Below, piece by piece: positions 9,243 to 18,213 of a stretch of 64,000 nt of DNA. Under the pieces are notes generated by a model that was given only the letters and a program-made list of their open reading frames with translations, was not told the DNA's origin and made no database searches. How positions within the stretch are numbered: position 1 is the first letter of the stretch; each line of letters opens with the position of its first letter. The stretch comes from Candidatus Formimonas warabiya (GTDB lineage Bacteria > Bacillota > Dehalobacteriia > Dehalobacteriales > Dehalobacteriaceae): contig NZ_CP017634.1 in NCBI RefSeq assembly GCF_002777255.1, positions 1,686,903-1,750,902 on the forward strand. Direction: 5' to 3'. The position numbers were made by a program, and so were the translations under genes.

Positions 9243-9528
9243 GGTAAATGCAAGAAAAAAAGAGCCCTTTTTAGGTCTCGGAGAGCGGTAATTTTTGTTA
9301 AATCGGTTTGATTAAATCGGGAGTATCATTTCACTTTGACCTCCCACAATAAAGATCAGCTTCCTGTATAAACGCTGTTGGACATATTTCATTTTGGAAT
9401 CTGCTAAATATACTGTAGATAACTGATAAACGGTTCTTCTTTTCGTGTCTTCTTACAGAGCATAAAAGGTGCGAAAAAAAGCCGCTGAAGATATGTGTTA
9501 CAGGATTCTATCGAAAGGAGAACATCTA
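9243..9528. other. Intergenic region upstream of catalase
   Basis: This is AT-rich sequence between the divergent polymerase and catalase genes. A TTGGAA element with a TAGATA about 16 bp downstream (around 9395-9425) is a weak promoter candidate for catalase. I could not find a PerR-type or SigB-type site. Confidence 0.3.
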
Positions 9529-11100
9529 ATGGAGCAGAAAAACGGATGGTTTCTATTGGAATCACAACGCCCTGTGAGAAGCTCAGAATTGGGAAGCAGA
9601 GGAATACCCGCCAACCAATCTGTTTCTGAACCCCAAATACCAGGCCAAGGCATAGTTACAAATAATGATTCGGGATTAATAAATCAAAACCCTTCCGCGC
9701 CTATACAAAAATCGTCCCCAGAAAACGTGCCGGGAAAACACTACAAGTCCCAGGGCACATCCCCTTCATGGACAAACGACAGAGCTCTTCATACCCTGCA
9801 CGCGCAGACCGTGGGTAAGAGAGGCCCCTTGTTGGAGCAGGACAGTGTTTTACACGAAACTCTGGAGACCTTTGTTTATACTAAAATTCTTGAAAGACCC
9901 GTTCATGTAAAGGGGTTCGGCGCATTCGGAACTTTTCAGACGACGCACGCCATGAGAGAATACACAAAACTTAGCTTTTTAAGGACTCCCGGTCTGCAGG
10001 TTCCTGTGATGGTTCGATTCTCTCTGGCAGCAGGCAACAAGGGGACTCCTGACACATCCCGTAATGTGCGCGGTTTCTCTACTAAATTTTACACGCAGGA
10101 GGGTATCTTCGACTTACTGTGTAACCATATACCGGTACTTTTTGTGCGCGACGGCATTCGCTTCCCGGAAGCTTTTACATCACTTGCCCCTTCCCCCGTA
10201 AACAACCTGATCGATCCGGAGCGGTTCTGGAGATTCGTAGCCCGTGCTCCTGAAGCAACCCATTTTGTGACCTGGCTTTATTCGGACGTAGGTACGATAA
10301 AAAGTCTCCGCCATATCCGGGGATTTGGCGTTAACACCTACGTTTGGAGAAATGCCGAGGGCGTACGCCGCTATGTTAAATACCACTGGATTCCCCTTGC
10401 CGGAGAGGAGTATATAGACCGGCAGGAAGCAGCCAGGCTGGCTGGGATCAACCCTGATGTGGCAGGACAGGACCTGTATGATGCCATTGAAGCTGGCAAT
10501 CCCGTACAATATGAATTACGGGTGCAACTGATGGACCCACAGCAGGAAAGCAGCCTGCCCTATGACCCGCTGGACTGTACCAAGGTCTGGGATGAACAGA
10601 AGTATCCCCTGTTGCCGGTTGGCCGCCTTACACTCAACCGCAACCCGGATAACTACATGGAACAGGTTGAAAAAGTGGCATTTTCTCCTACTAATTTACT
10701 TGATGGCGCCGAATTATCCGACGATAAGCTGCTCCAGGCCCGGGCAAATATTTACTGGGATTCACAGCGCCGGCGGTTGGGGCAGAACTTCCGGAGTATA
10801 CCCGTTAACCATCAGGAAAACTGGTCGCCGAATAATCAATTGACCAGCGGTATGGGCAGACATATAGAAGGGCAGCTGGTTAGATCGGAGCTTCCTAATC
10901 CGGATAATTTTTCACAGGCAGGCCAACGGTATCTCTCTCTTTCGTCCCGGGATCAGAATCATCTGGTGGATAATCTGGCCGCCGACCTGGCCGCCGTCTC
11001 TAAGGAGACACAAAGCGTTGTGCTAGGATATTTGCATTCTGCCTCTGCAGAGCTCGGGCAACGGGTCGCCACGCAAATTGCTGTATATACAGGGCGGTAA
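9529..11100 (+). CDS. katA: Monofunctional heme catalase
   Basis: The ATG at 9529 is chosen because AAAGGAG lies eight bases upstream; this gives 523 residues. The first 70 residues are a low-complexity Asn/Pro/Ser-rich extension. The catalytic His is in RPVHVKGFGAFG, the distal Asn in LLCNHIPVLFVRD, and the proximal heme Tyr in ARANIYWDSQRRRLG. It converts hydrogen peroxide to water and oxygen in the cytoplasm and suits an anaerobe or spore that meets oxygen. It is transcribed alone, between the SOS operon and the minus-strand methyl-transfer island. Confidence 0.93.
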   Translation: MEQKNGWFLLESQRPVRSSELGSRGIPANQSVSEPQIPGQGIVTNNDSGLINQNPSAPIQKSSPENVPGKHYKSQGTSPSWTNDRALHTLHAQTVGKRGPLLEQDSVLHETLETFVYTKILERPVHVKGFGAFGTFQTTHAMREYTKLSFLRTPGLQVPVMVRFSLAAGNKGTPDTSRNVRGFSTKFYTQEGIFDLLCNHIPVLFVRDGIRFPEAFTSLAPSPVNNLIDPERFWRFVARAPEATHFVTWLYSDVGTIKSLRHIRGFGVNTYVWRNAEGVRRYVKYHWIPLAGEEYIDRQEAARLAGINPDVAGQDLYDAIEAGNPVQYELRVQLMDPQQESSLPYDPLDCTKVWDEQKYPLLPVGRLTLNRNPDNYMEQVEKVAFSPTNLLDGAELSDDKLLQARANIYWDSQRRRLGQNFRSIPVNHQENWSPNNQLTSGMGRHIEGQLVRSELPNPDNFSQAGQRYLSLSSRDQNHLVDNLAADLAAVSKETQSVVLGYLHSASAELGQRVATQIAVYTGR

Positions 11101-11134
11101 CTTAATGGGCATATATACAGATCTGCAATACTAA

Positions 11135-11470
11135 TCACACAATATATTCTTCCCTGACCGGCGAAAATACTTCCACTAAAACGGAGTCCTCCAGAATCTC
11201 CGTAGAGTGCTCCACATTTCCTTTAAAGCAATAACTGTCGCCGGTTTTCAATTCATTCCTTTCCTCGTCCACGATCATGACGATATGGCCGGATATTAGA
11301 TATCCTGTTTGTTCATGTGGATGTTTGTGTTTAGGTATTGTTTTCCCTTGCTTTAACCTCATTTCAATTAATAGTGTTTTCTCCGCATAGACCATTGTTT
11401 TTCGTTCGATACCCTCATTGACTGTGATATACCCGTCCTCTGATCCTTTCCCAATTTTATAATTTTGCAT
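11135..11470 (-). CDS. Small single-domain cupin (A)
   Basis: The start at 11470 follows an AAAGGATG; the frame is open further upstream to 11527. The 111 residues form one cupin barrel with motif 1 HKHPHEQTGYLISG (metal-binding His, His, Glu) and a second-motif His in GNVEHS. It is the last gene of the minus-strand island and is preceded by a copy of the composite control element. Small cupins bind a metal and act as isomerases, dioxygenases or binding proteins. Three occur in this regulon (also at 16672 and 23020), which suggests substrate handling, but the reaction is unknown. Confidence 0.8.
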   Translation of the reverse strand: MQNYKIGKGSEDGYITVNEGIERKTMVYAEKTLLIEMRLKQGKTIPKHKHPHEQTGYLISGHIVMIVDEERNELKTGDSYCFKGNVEHSTEILEDSVLVEVFSPVREEYIV

Positions 11471-11553
11471 AAATTCACATCCTTTGCTTGGTTTAAATCC
11501 CGTGCACCTATATGGGAGTGCAATCAATTCGTTTCATCAACGACCTGCACCAA

Positions 11554-11690
11554 TGTATAAACTTGATGGACACCCTTGGCTTTGGCTAACTGTTTCAGGC
11601 TAACAACCCTCTAGGGGCTTTCACATCCGGGCCTGCGCCCATGGCCGGGCCCCAAAATAAAACCATGTGCAGGATGCACACAGTTTTATT
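11554..11690 (-). promoter_or_regulatory. Composite control element 1 (inverted repeat plus TATACA -10), stretched spacing
   Basis: The inverted repeat AAAACCATGTGCA/N3/TGCACACAGTTTT is centred at 11673 (13 of 15 arm positions pair), and a TATACA-like -10 lies at 11554-11559 on the minus strand. The separation is about 116 bp rather than the 45 bp of the other four copies, so about 71 bp have been added between the parts. It precedes cupin A. Confidence 0.6.
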
Positions 11691-11800
11691 AATGATTCAA
11701 TACCTGGGAAATCATGCCGCTCAGATAGAGCGACCATTTATAAACGCATGCTGAACGCACTTTGCACGGTCAAGAATCATGATGCTGTAAATAAGGCATT

Positions 11801-12979
11801 TTATTTGATTCTGACAAACTTACCGTTTTCTATCTTAATAAAGTACAAAGATTCTCCTCCGGGGCCATGCTGATCGGGGGCAAAGCTTACATTCTCCTGC
11901 AGGCCTCCGTTCCAGTTTTTCATGCTCTCAATCGCCGTAATGACCTTTTCACGGGTTAAATCCTTGCCTGCTCTTTTTAGCGCCTCCACTACAAACTCCG
12001 CATTCAACTGTCCATAAAGGGTAAAGGTGTTGGGAGTTTTATCGGAGACATATTTAGTCACAAAATCTTTATGCGCTTTCACCTTGGGGTTGCTGTCGTC
12101 GTCGAGCAGAGGAAAGAAAGCGGAAAACACTACACCTTCGGCTGCGGACCCGGCCAGTTTGCTCACAGATATATCTGCGGTTGGGCTATTGGTAATAAAT
12201 TTCGTCTTTAAGCCTAACTCCGCCGATTGTTTGAGAAATGCCGCGCACATTTTTGTATTGGAAATTAAGATAATAGTATCGGGATTGACATCCTTAAATT
12301 TCATCACCGGAATGCTGAAATCGACATCGGTAGTACTATAGGGTATTTCTACAGCAGGCTCTAACCCGTTTCTCTTTAACTCAGCCTGTATCGCGCCAAG
12401 GGCCTCTTTACCATAGTCGTCATTTTGATACCACACCCCAACCTTTTTTGCCCCAAAATTTTCTAAGGCATATTGGGTAATGGTCATGGCGTCAGTTGAA
12501 AAATTCGGTTGAATGCCAAACACATTGGGATAGGTTAGGATCTGACTGTTTCCGGTAATCGTGCCTACCACCGGGACCTTTTTTTCCGCCAGATAATCAG
12601 CCACAGCCATGCTGCAAGAAGCTCCGCACGTCGATACCAGGAACACATTATCATTTTCTACCAGCTTCTTCATTACACCAACCGTTTTGGAAGGATCGTA
12701 CGCATCATCATAATAAACAAATTTTATTTTCCGGCCGTTTATGCCGCCTTCGTCATTCACTTTTTGATAATAGGCTTCCATGTCTTTGATGATCGTACCA
12801 TAGGCCGCATAGGGACCGGATAACGGAGCATTTGCTCCGATCAGGATAGTATCGTCAGTGATACCGGGCTCTGGTTCTTGTGTCGGCGTTGTTGATGCCG
12901 AATCACTTTGTTGAGCCCCGCAGCCTCCTAACAAAATTACCACCAAGGCCATTATCAAAATTAAAAATCTCTTTGCCAT
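11801..12979 (-). CDS. Branched-chain-amino-acid-type ABC transporter, substrate-binding lipoprotein (1)
   Basis: The ATG at 12979 follows GGGGGGAG. The 392-residue protein has a lipoprotein signal peptide ending in the lipobox LLGGC, then a type I periplasmic-binding fold of the LivJ kind (DDTILIGANAPLSGPYAAYG, DEGGINGRKIKFVYYDDAYD). It would be anchored outside the membrane and feed the LivHMGF-like transporter encoded just upstream. A close paralogue lies at 24924-26099. Liv-type systems also carry organic acids, amides and aromatic acids, so the ligand need not be an amino acid; the setting suggests the methylated substrate of this regulon. Confidence 0.9.
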   Translation of the reverse strand: MAKRFLILIMALVVILLGGCGAQQSDSASTTPTQEPEPGITDDTILIGANAPLSGPYAAYGTIIKDMEAYYQKVNDEGGINGRKIKFVYYDDAYDPSKTVGVMKKLVENDNVFLVSTCGASCSMAVADYLAEKKVPVVGTITGNSQILTYPNVFGIQPNFSTDAMTITQYALENFGAKKVGVWYQNDDYGKEALGAIQAELKRNGLEPAVEIPYSTTDVDFSIPVMKFKDVNPDTIILISNTKMCAAFLKQSAELGLKTKFITNSPTADISVSKLAGSAAEGVVFSAFFPLLDDDSNPKVKAHKDFVTKYVSDKTPNTFTLYGQLNAEFVVEALKRAGKDLTREKVITAIESMKNWNGGLQENVSFAPDQHGPGGESLYFIKIENGKFVRIK

Positions 12980-13114
12980 TTTGATTTCTCCCCCCACCTA
13001 ATTTTTGTTTCCCTTCCATCTATAAGCTCCTTCAATTGGAAAACCCCATTTCCTCCCTTCCCCACTTTGATACCGCCGACCCCTGACGGCAGGGTACTCC
13101 CTGCTTACCCATGG

Positions 13115-13819
13115 CTATCCCCCAAGGTAAGATTTCAGTACCTCTTCATTTTTTTGCAGGATGTCGGGTGTCCCTTCGCAGGAAACGCGACCTGTTTCCA
13201 ATACGTAAGCATAATCTGAAATAGCCAGAGCCATGCGGGCGTTTTGTTCTACCAGCAAAATTGTTGTCCCATTATGATTAATCTCTTTGATAATGCGGAA
13301 AATCTCTTGGACCACAATGGGCGCCAACCCCATCGACGGTTCATCCAATAATAATAGCCTGGGTTTTGCCATGAGCCCTCTGCCAATCGCTAACATCTGC
13401 TGCTGTCCCCCGCTCAGAGTACCGGCAAGATTACGGGTTTTTTCCGCCAAAATCGGATATAAACTGAATACATACTCCATATCCTGTTTTACTTGCGCTC
13501 TGTCCTTCCGGGTATAGCTTCCTAATAAAAGATTCTCCATCACCGTGGACTCGGGAAAAATTTGGCGGCCTTCAGGAACCATCACTATGCCCTTGGTCAC
13601 AATCCGTTCCGCAGCAAGCCTGTCGATCCGCTCGCCTAAAAAAGAAACGGTGCCTTGGTAAGGTTTGAGCAAACCTGTTATCGTTTTCAGGATGGTCGAT
13701 TTTCCCGCCCCGTTAGCCCCCAGGAGAGCCACGATGGACTTTTCCTTCAGTTGAAGAGACACGCCATTCAGGGCCTGTACCCTGCCATATTTCGCATAGA
13801 TAGAATCTACCTGAAGCAC
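13115..13819 (-). CDS. livF: Liv-type ABC transporter ATPase (LivF-like)
   Basis: The 234-residue ATPase has a Walker A LLGANGAGKSTILK, a signature LSGGQQQMLAIGRGL and a Walker B LLLLDEPSMGLAP, at the usual LivF length. It overlaps the end of livG by 13 bp, so the two are translationally coupled. It energises uptake of the ligand bound by the lipoproteins at 11801 and 24924. Confidence 0.93.
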   Translation of the reverse strand: MLQVDSIYAKYGRVQALNGVSLQLKEKSIVALLGANGAGKSTILKTITGLLKPYQGTVSFLGERIDRLAAERIVTKGIVMVPEGRQIFPESTVMENLLLGSYTRKDRAQVKQDMEYVFSLYPILAEKTRNLAGTLSGGQQQMLAIGRGLMAKPRLLLLDEPSMGLAPIVVQEIFRIIKEINHNGTTILLVEQNARMALAISDYAYVLETGRVSCEGTPDILQKNEEVLKSYLGG

Positions 13820-14592
13820 CCTGATCCCTCCTCCTCGCAGCCAAGATAGGCTTCAATAACCTGGGGATTTCTGCAGATTTCATCGGCTGAGCCCTGTGCT
13901 ATTTTCCGGCCGAAATCCATGACGCAAATCTCGTCGCAAATACTCCTCACCATGGCCATATCGTGTTCTACCACCAGAACCGTAATCCCCCTCGTATCCC
14001 TTAATCGTTTGATCAGACTTGACAATTCCTTGGATTCACTGGGATTCATGCCGGCAGCCGGCTCATCCAGCAAGATCAGTTTTGGCTCAGACACCAGAGC
14101 CCGCCCCATTTCCACCATTTTTTGCATCCCATAAGGAAGAGACAACACAAGGTCACGCGCATATTTACTTAAGCCGAGCAATTCCATTACTTTCTGAGCT
14201 TTTTCAGAAATTTCCCTTTCTTTACGCTTTTTAACCGGGAGGGAAAGTGCTTCACTAAAAACGTTCGTGTCTAAGTGACAGTGCTGGCCGACCAGCAGAT
14301 TATCCAGTACAGTCATGCTTTTAAATAGCTCCATATTTTGAAAAGTTCTGGCGATTCCTTTCCCGATCACATCATGAGACCTGATGTCCAGAATATTCTG
14401 GCCGCCAAAAACGATTCTCCCCTGGTTGGGCTGGTAATAACGGGTAATGCAATTAAAAACCGTTGTCTTCCCAGCACCGTTCGGTCCAATCAGTCCGAAT
14501 ATCTGCCCTTCATTTACCGCAAAGCTTAAAGAATCTACCGCTTTTAAACCGCCAAAATTAATGGATAGATCAACTATTTCCAATATGGTCAT
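13807..14592 (-). CDS. livG: Liv-type ABC transporter ATPase (LivG-like)
   Basis: The 261-residue ATPase carries Walker A GLIGPNGAGKTTVFN, a LivG-type signature LPYGMQKMVEMGRALV and Walker B LILLDEPAAGMNP, and ends with the extended C-terminal tail typical of LivG. It lies 30 bp after the fused permease gene and overlaps livF. It is part of the five-gene unit from cupin B to the binding protein. Confidence 0.93.
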   Translation of the reverse strand: MTILEIVDLSINFGGLKAVDSLSFAVNEGQIFGLIGPNGAGKTTVFNCITRYYQPNQGRIVFGGQNILDIRSHDVIGKGIARTFQNMELFKSMTVLDNLLVGQHCHLDTNVFSEALSLPVKKRKEREISEKAQKVMELLGLSKYARDLVLSLPYGMQKMVEMGRALVSEPKLILLDEPAAGMNPSESKELSSLIKRLRDTRGITVLVVEHDMAMVRSICDEICVMDFGRKIAQGSADEICRNPQVIEAYLGCEEEGSGCFR

Positions 14593-14622
14593 CCGCTTCT
14601 GTACCTCCTTTGGTGCCGGTGA

Positions 14623-16500
14623 TTAAAAAGTTACTTTAGATCTTTTGATCTTAATTTTATGGAGAATATTTCCCACCTGGTCATAGATAGAAGCCAGGCC
14701 TCCAGGGAAAAATAGCGTGACAAACAATAGGGCGGTCCCGAATAATAGCATCGTTAAGCTTTTATTATCGGAAACAATCAAGGGAACCGCTGTCATAAAG
14801 ATTACCCCAGCCAATACTCCGGCAATGTTTCCGGCACCGCCGAGTAAAAGCATGCATAGGAATATTAAGGAGGTCCAATCGTTAAAATCGCTGGGACTGA
14901 TAAAGCCTACCATATGGGCATAAAGACTTCCCGCAATCCCGGCAAAAAAGGCGCTGATCACAAATGCCATTACCCTGTATTTGGAAAGGCGTATACCCAT
15001 GGCTTCCGCTCCTGCCTCACTGTCTCTTAGCGCGATGATCGCTCTTCCCGTTTTGGAATGCAGGATATTGGAAGTGACCATGATCGTAATAATGAGCACA
15101 ACCAGTACCAGAAAGTAAAATTTAAATTCATTATCAAAGGCAAAAAGGCCTATGGTGGGATGGGGAGGTTTAAGTCCCATGGCGCCGTTTGTAAGTCCAT
15201 CCCACTTCAGAAGAATTTGGGGCACAGCCGCTCCAAACCCAAAGGTGGCAATGGCTAGATAAAGTCCGGAAAGCCGTATGGCGGACAAACCCAGAAAAAA
15301 ACCCACCAGACAGGTGATGAAGCCGGCAGCCGGCATCGCCAGCCAAAAAGGAATACCCCATTTCAGCATTAATAAAGCGGAGGTATAGGCTCCTATGGCC
15401 AAAAAAGATGCATGCCCCAGAGAGAACTGTCCCAAATATCCCACAATGATATCCAATCCAACAGCCAAAATCATATAGATGCCAATTAAGTTTGCAAAAT
15501 ATAAAACATATGAATTTTGGCGAAAGAGGAAAGGCAAAATTAAAGCCAACCCTAATACAACCAGTTTTTGGAGCGTCGTCCATCCCGCTCTGTTTCCGTT
15601 AGATTCTACAGTTCCCTCCGGCACAGACGATTTACCTAACATGCGCACCCGGTTACCCAACAGGCCTTCCGGCCGGATACACAAAACAACCACTAGCAAA
15701 ATAAAGGCAAAGGTACTCTTAAGTTCATTAGAGAGATATCCCCCCACCAGGTTTTCCAAAACACCCAGGGATAACCCGCCTATCACCACACCGGGGTAGC
15801 TGGTAAACCCGCCTAGAACTGCCGCGGTGAAGGCCTTAAAAAGAAATATCGCCATCATATTTGGTTCCAAAAATGTCGTAGGTGCTACCAAAAGGCCGGC
15901 AATGCCCCCCAGGACGCCGCTGATAATCCAGGTAATCGTGAAAACCTTGTCCACACTAATGCCCATCAACCTGGATGCCACTGGATTCTGGGATACTGCC
16001 CGCATGGCAATCCCCGTCATGGTATACTTAAAGAACAGGTACATCAACATCATCAGTGTTATCGTTATGATAAATATCAGCAGATTGTTTTGGCTAATGA
16101 CTACCCCAAGAACTGACAAGGGCTCCCCGCTCAGCATATCAGGAAAGGGAAAGGCATCCCATCCCCAGATCCATCCGGCAAGCGCCGTGATGATCATATA
16201 AATAGCCAGCGTTGCCATGATAAAACCCGATTCACTTTTAACAGGACGCACAATGTTTCTTACAATAACTCCGAGCAAGGCAGAAAAAACAAGGGCACCC
16301 AAAAATGCTGCAGCATAAGGTAATTTGAACCTGGTTAATAGAGAATAAGCGAAAAAAGTTGAAAGCATTGCCATTTGGCCATAAGCGAAATTAACCCGGT
16401 TCGATGCTTTATATACGATCACGATGCCTAACGCAACAAGGGCATATAAACTTCCCGATGCAAGGCCGCTTACAATTAACTGTCCCAATGTAACAAACAT
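14623..16500 (-). CDS. Fused Liv-type ABC permease (LivH-LivM in one polypeptide)
   Basis: The 625 residues contain two permease domains. Residues about 1-290 match LivH (begins LGQLIVSGLASGSLYALVAL; NRVNFAYGQMAML), and residues about 310-620 match LivM (GLDIIVGYLGQFSLGHASF; AIRLSGLYLAIATFGF). LivH and LivM are normally separate 290-330-residue proteins. The linker near residues 290-320 carries a hydrophilic stretch. No stop or frameshift lies at the junction, so this appears to be a true fusion and a single-chain permease of about 16-18 transmembrane segments. Confidence 0.88.
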   Translation of the reverse strand: MFVTLGQLIVSGLASGSLYALVALGIVIVYKASNRVNFAYGQMAMLSTFFAYSLLTRFKLPYAAAFLGALVFSALLGVIVRNIVRPVKSESGFIMATLAIYMIITALAGWIWGWDAFPFPDMLSGEPLSVLGVVISQNNLLIFIITITLMMLMYLFFKYTMTGIAMRAVSQNPVASRLMGISVDKVFTITWIISGVLGGIAGLLVAPTTFLEPNMMAIFLFKAFTAAVLGGFTSYPGVVIGGLSLGVLENLVGGYLSNELKSTFAFILLVVVLCIRPEGLLGNRVRMLGKSSVPEGTVESNGNRAGWTTLQKLVVLGLALILPFLFRQNSYVLYFANLIGIYMILAVGLDIIVGYLGQFSLGHASFLAIGAYTSALLMLKWGIPFWLAMPAAGFITCLVGFFLGLSAIRLSGLYLAIATFGFGAAVPQILLKWDGLTNGAMGLKPPHPTIGLFAFDNEFKFYFLVLVVLIITIMVTSNILHSKTGRAIIALRDSEAGAEAMGIRLSKYRVMAFVISAFFAGIAGSLYAHMVGFISPSDFNDWTSLIFLCMLLLGGAGNIAGVLAGVIFMTAVPLIVSDNKSLTMLLFGTALLFVTLFFPGGLASIYDQVGNILHKIKIKRSKVTF

Positions 16501-16671
16501 CTTTCTTTACCACCCCTTTAATAAACAATCTTGATGTCAGATGTACGTCTTGGCTTACTATTCTCCCGGCAGGTTTTTCTGCTGTTCCGACGCCGGGAAC
16601 CTTCCAGGTACCGTGAGCATGGTAGCCTTATCCCGGCCCTGATAAAGTATGGCGCTATCATCCACCTGCTG
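16501..16671. other. Gap between cupin B and the permease
   Basis: No convincing gene was found. A 35-codon minus-strand frame (16558-16665, GTG start, no ribosome binding site) reads like protein but cannot be supported. Confidence 0.3.
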
Positions 16672-16995
16672 TTAGTTATTCAGCAGGTCTGTCCGTAGGG
16701 GCGTAAACGCAGAAATGACCACCGCATCCTCCAGCACAACAAATCCGTGAATCATGTTCTTCGGCGCACAATAGCCGTCACCTGGCTTTAAAACCCTGTT
16801 TTCGTTTCCGAGTAAAAGCTGAATACTACCCTGTACCATATAGGCTGCCTGTTCATGTTCCTCATGCCTGTGCGGCTCGCTGGTAGCGCCCTTTTTAAAG
16901 CAAGATTCTACCAGCATCAGACTTTCGCCGCAACCAATAATCCTATGAACCTTTTGATTTACTTCCTGATGCTGAATATCACTCGTTTCAGTCAT
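16672..16995 (-). CDS. Small single-domain cupin (B)
   Basis: The 107-residue cupin starts at ATG 16995 after GGGAGGAG. Motif 1 reads EPHRHEEHEQAAYMVQG and a second-motif His lies in NMIHGF. It is the first gene of the transporter unit, downstream of control element 2. It shares the plan of cupin A and may be a metal-binding isomerase or an accessory protein for the imported substrate; the activity is unknown. Confidence 0.8.
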   Translation of the reverse strand: MTETSDIQHQEVNQKVHRIIGCGESLMLVESCFKKGATSEPHRHEEHEQAAYMVQGSIQLLLGNENRVLKPGDGYCAPKNMIHGFVVLEDAVVISAFTPLRTDLLNN

Positions 16996-17107
16996 TTTAT
17001 CTCTCCTCCCGGTACAGAAACATCAATAGGCCCCGACAACTGGAATCTGCCTTCTTGCGCTATCAATGATTTTATAAATATTTCGTTTTGATTAGGACTT
17101 AACCCTT

Positions 17108-17167
17108 TGTATAAAATGCTGATTAAAAGGTGCCAAATCTTAAAACCATGTGCAAAATGCATATAAT
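17108..17167 (-). promoter_or_regulatory. Composite control element 2
   Basis: The inverted repeat is centred at 17156 (core ATGTGCA/AAA/TGCATAT; the outer right arm is degenerate). The -10 TATACA lies at 17108-17113 with a TTGGCA 17 bp upstream, a plausible sigma-A promoter on the minus strand. The distance from repeat centre to -10 is about 45 bp. It precedes cupin B and the transporter genes. Confidence 0.72.
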
Positions 17168-17192
17168 TAGATCGCCCATAAAACATTAAAGG

Positions 17193-17591
17193 CTAATCAG
17201 CGCAAACGTGGTCATGAAGATGCTGATGCGCACAGGCAAGCAACTGATACCCCGGGAAAGTCTGCTTTAGCTTTCGCTCAACCAAAGTCTCCACATGATC
17301 CAGCGGGGAATCCGCAAGAATCACATTCAGGTTTAATTCCGGGTGCTCCAAAAGAGCCTCTCTCCACGCCGGCGAGTTCTTCACGTTGACATTTCCGGCT
17401 CTGGTGCAGCTTAATAAAGCATAAGCGTCCTTTTCTCTTATCAGAGCCTTGATGTGTCCCGGAACAATTCCTTTCATACTGCAGATTTCAGCAAGCTCCA
17501 ACAGCATACAGCGCAACTCCTCTTCCAGGGTCAGGGAAGATCGGTGCGGTTCAAATTTTAGCCGGACAGAGCGGCTGATCACATATGGCAT
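17193..17591 (-). CDS. Uncharacterised protein with His-rich C-terminus, coupled to CobW
   Basis: The ATG at 17591 lies inside the end of the CobW gene, with AAAGGAG ten bases upstream, so it is a separate overlapping gene and not a frameshift of CobW. The 132 residues show no transmembrane segment. The tail HQHLHDHVCAD clusters four His, one Asp and one Cys and looks like a metal-binding site. Coupling to a CobW-type metallochaperone suggests a partner in delivering metal or cofactor to the methyltransferase system; this is inference. I do not recognise the family. Confidence 0.65.
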   Translation of the reverse strand: MPYVISRSVRLKFEPHRSSLTLEEELRCMLLELAEICSMKGIVPGHIKALIREKDAYALLSCTRAGNVNVKNSPAWREALLEHPELNLNVILADSPLDHVETLVERKLKQTFPGYQLLACAHQHLHDHVCAD

Positions 17592-18180
17592 GGGCACACA
17601 ACTCCTTTAAACAGTGTTCCTGAATACCGCCAAGGGCAGAGAGAGCCATAACCTCCGCACCGGTATTCACACTCTTTATGCCGGTGATTACTTGTTCCAG
17701 CCCATCTCCATCGCCCAACTCATCTATTTTATTGGCGATGACCAGATCTGCCTCTACCAGCTGCATGGTAATTAATTCCGGCATAATCTCCATGAGCTCC
17801 CCCCAGCGGCCGGCATCAACCACAATCACTGTAAACAGGTGGCCAATCCCTTGGCCATACTTTTTCAGGGAATCCAAGACCGAACTGGGCTTGGCAAGCC
17901 CCGTCATCTCAATGATCAGCCAATCAGGATGGTACTCCGCTGTTATTTTATTGACCGCTAGGGTCAGCTCACCAGTTAGCGTACAGCACACACAGCCGCC
18001 CACGATCTCCTTGACCTGAAAACCTTCCAATGATAGGAACTGATTGTCGATTCCCACATCCCCGACCTCGTTCTCAATAATTACTACCTGCTGCCCCTTC
18101 AAGATCTGGTATTCAGCCAGCTGTCTGATCAATGTGGTCTTGCCGGAGCCCAGAAAACCACCCGTTAAAATCACATTCAT
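17551..18180 (-). CDS. CobW/COG0523-family GTPase (short form)
   Basis: The 209-residue protein has a P-loop GGFLGSGKTT, the family metal motif GGCVCC and an NKID guanine-specificity motif. It lacks the separate CobW C-terminal domain of the usual 300-400-residue members; the next overlapping gene may supply that part. COG0523 proteins are GTP-driven metal or cobalamin-related chaperones. In this operon it sits just after the pterin methyltransferase, so it may load or service the corrinoid or zinc enzymes. Confidence 0.85.
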   Translation of the reverse strand: MNVILTGGFLGSGKTTLIRQLAEYQILKGQQVVIIENEVGDVGIDNQFLSLEGFQVKEIVGGCVCCTLTGELTLAVNKITAEYHPDWLIIEMTGLAKPSSVLDSLKKYGQGIGHLFTVIVVDAGRWGELMEIMPELITMQLVEADLVIANKIDELGDGDGLEQVITGIKSVNTGAEVMALSALGGIQEHCLKELCAHAICDQPLCPAKI

Positions 18181-18213
18181 CCTATCTACCCCTAACGCTG
18201 CCGTATTTTCACA

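Noticed and set aside
16558..16665. 35-codon minus-strand frame after cupin B
   Set aside because: Protein-like composition, but no ribosome binding site and no recognisable family; kept only as a note.
17108..17167. Sigma-54 promoter reading of the TGTGCATTTTGCA core
   Set aside because: The spacing between the GG/TG and GC elements is about three bases too short, and no sigma-54 activator with an AAA+ domain is encoded in the window.
17193..18180. CobW gene and downstream frame as one frameshifted gene
   Set aside because: The second frame has its own ATG with a well-spaced AAAGGAG inside the overlap, so two overlapping genes explain it better.
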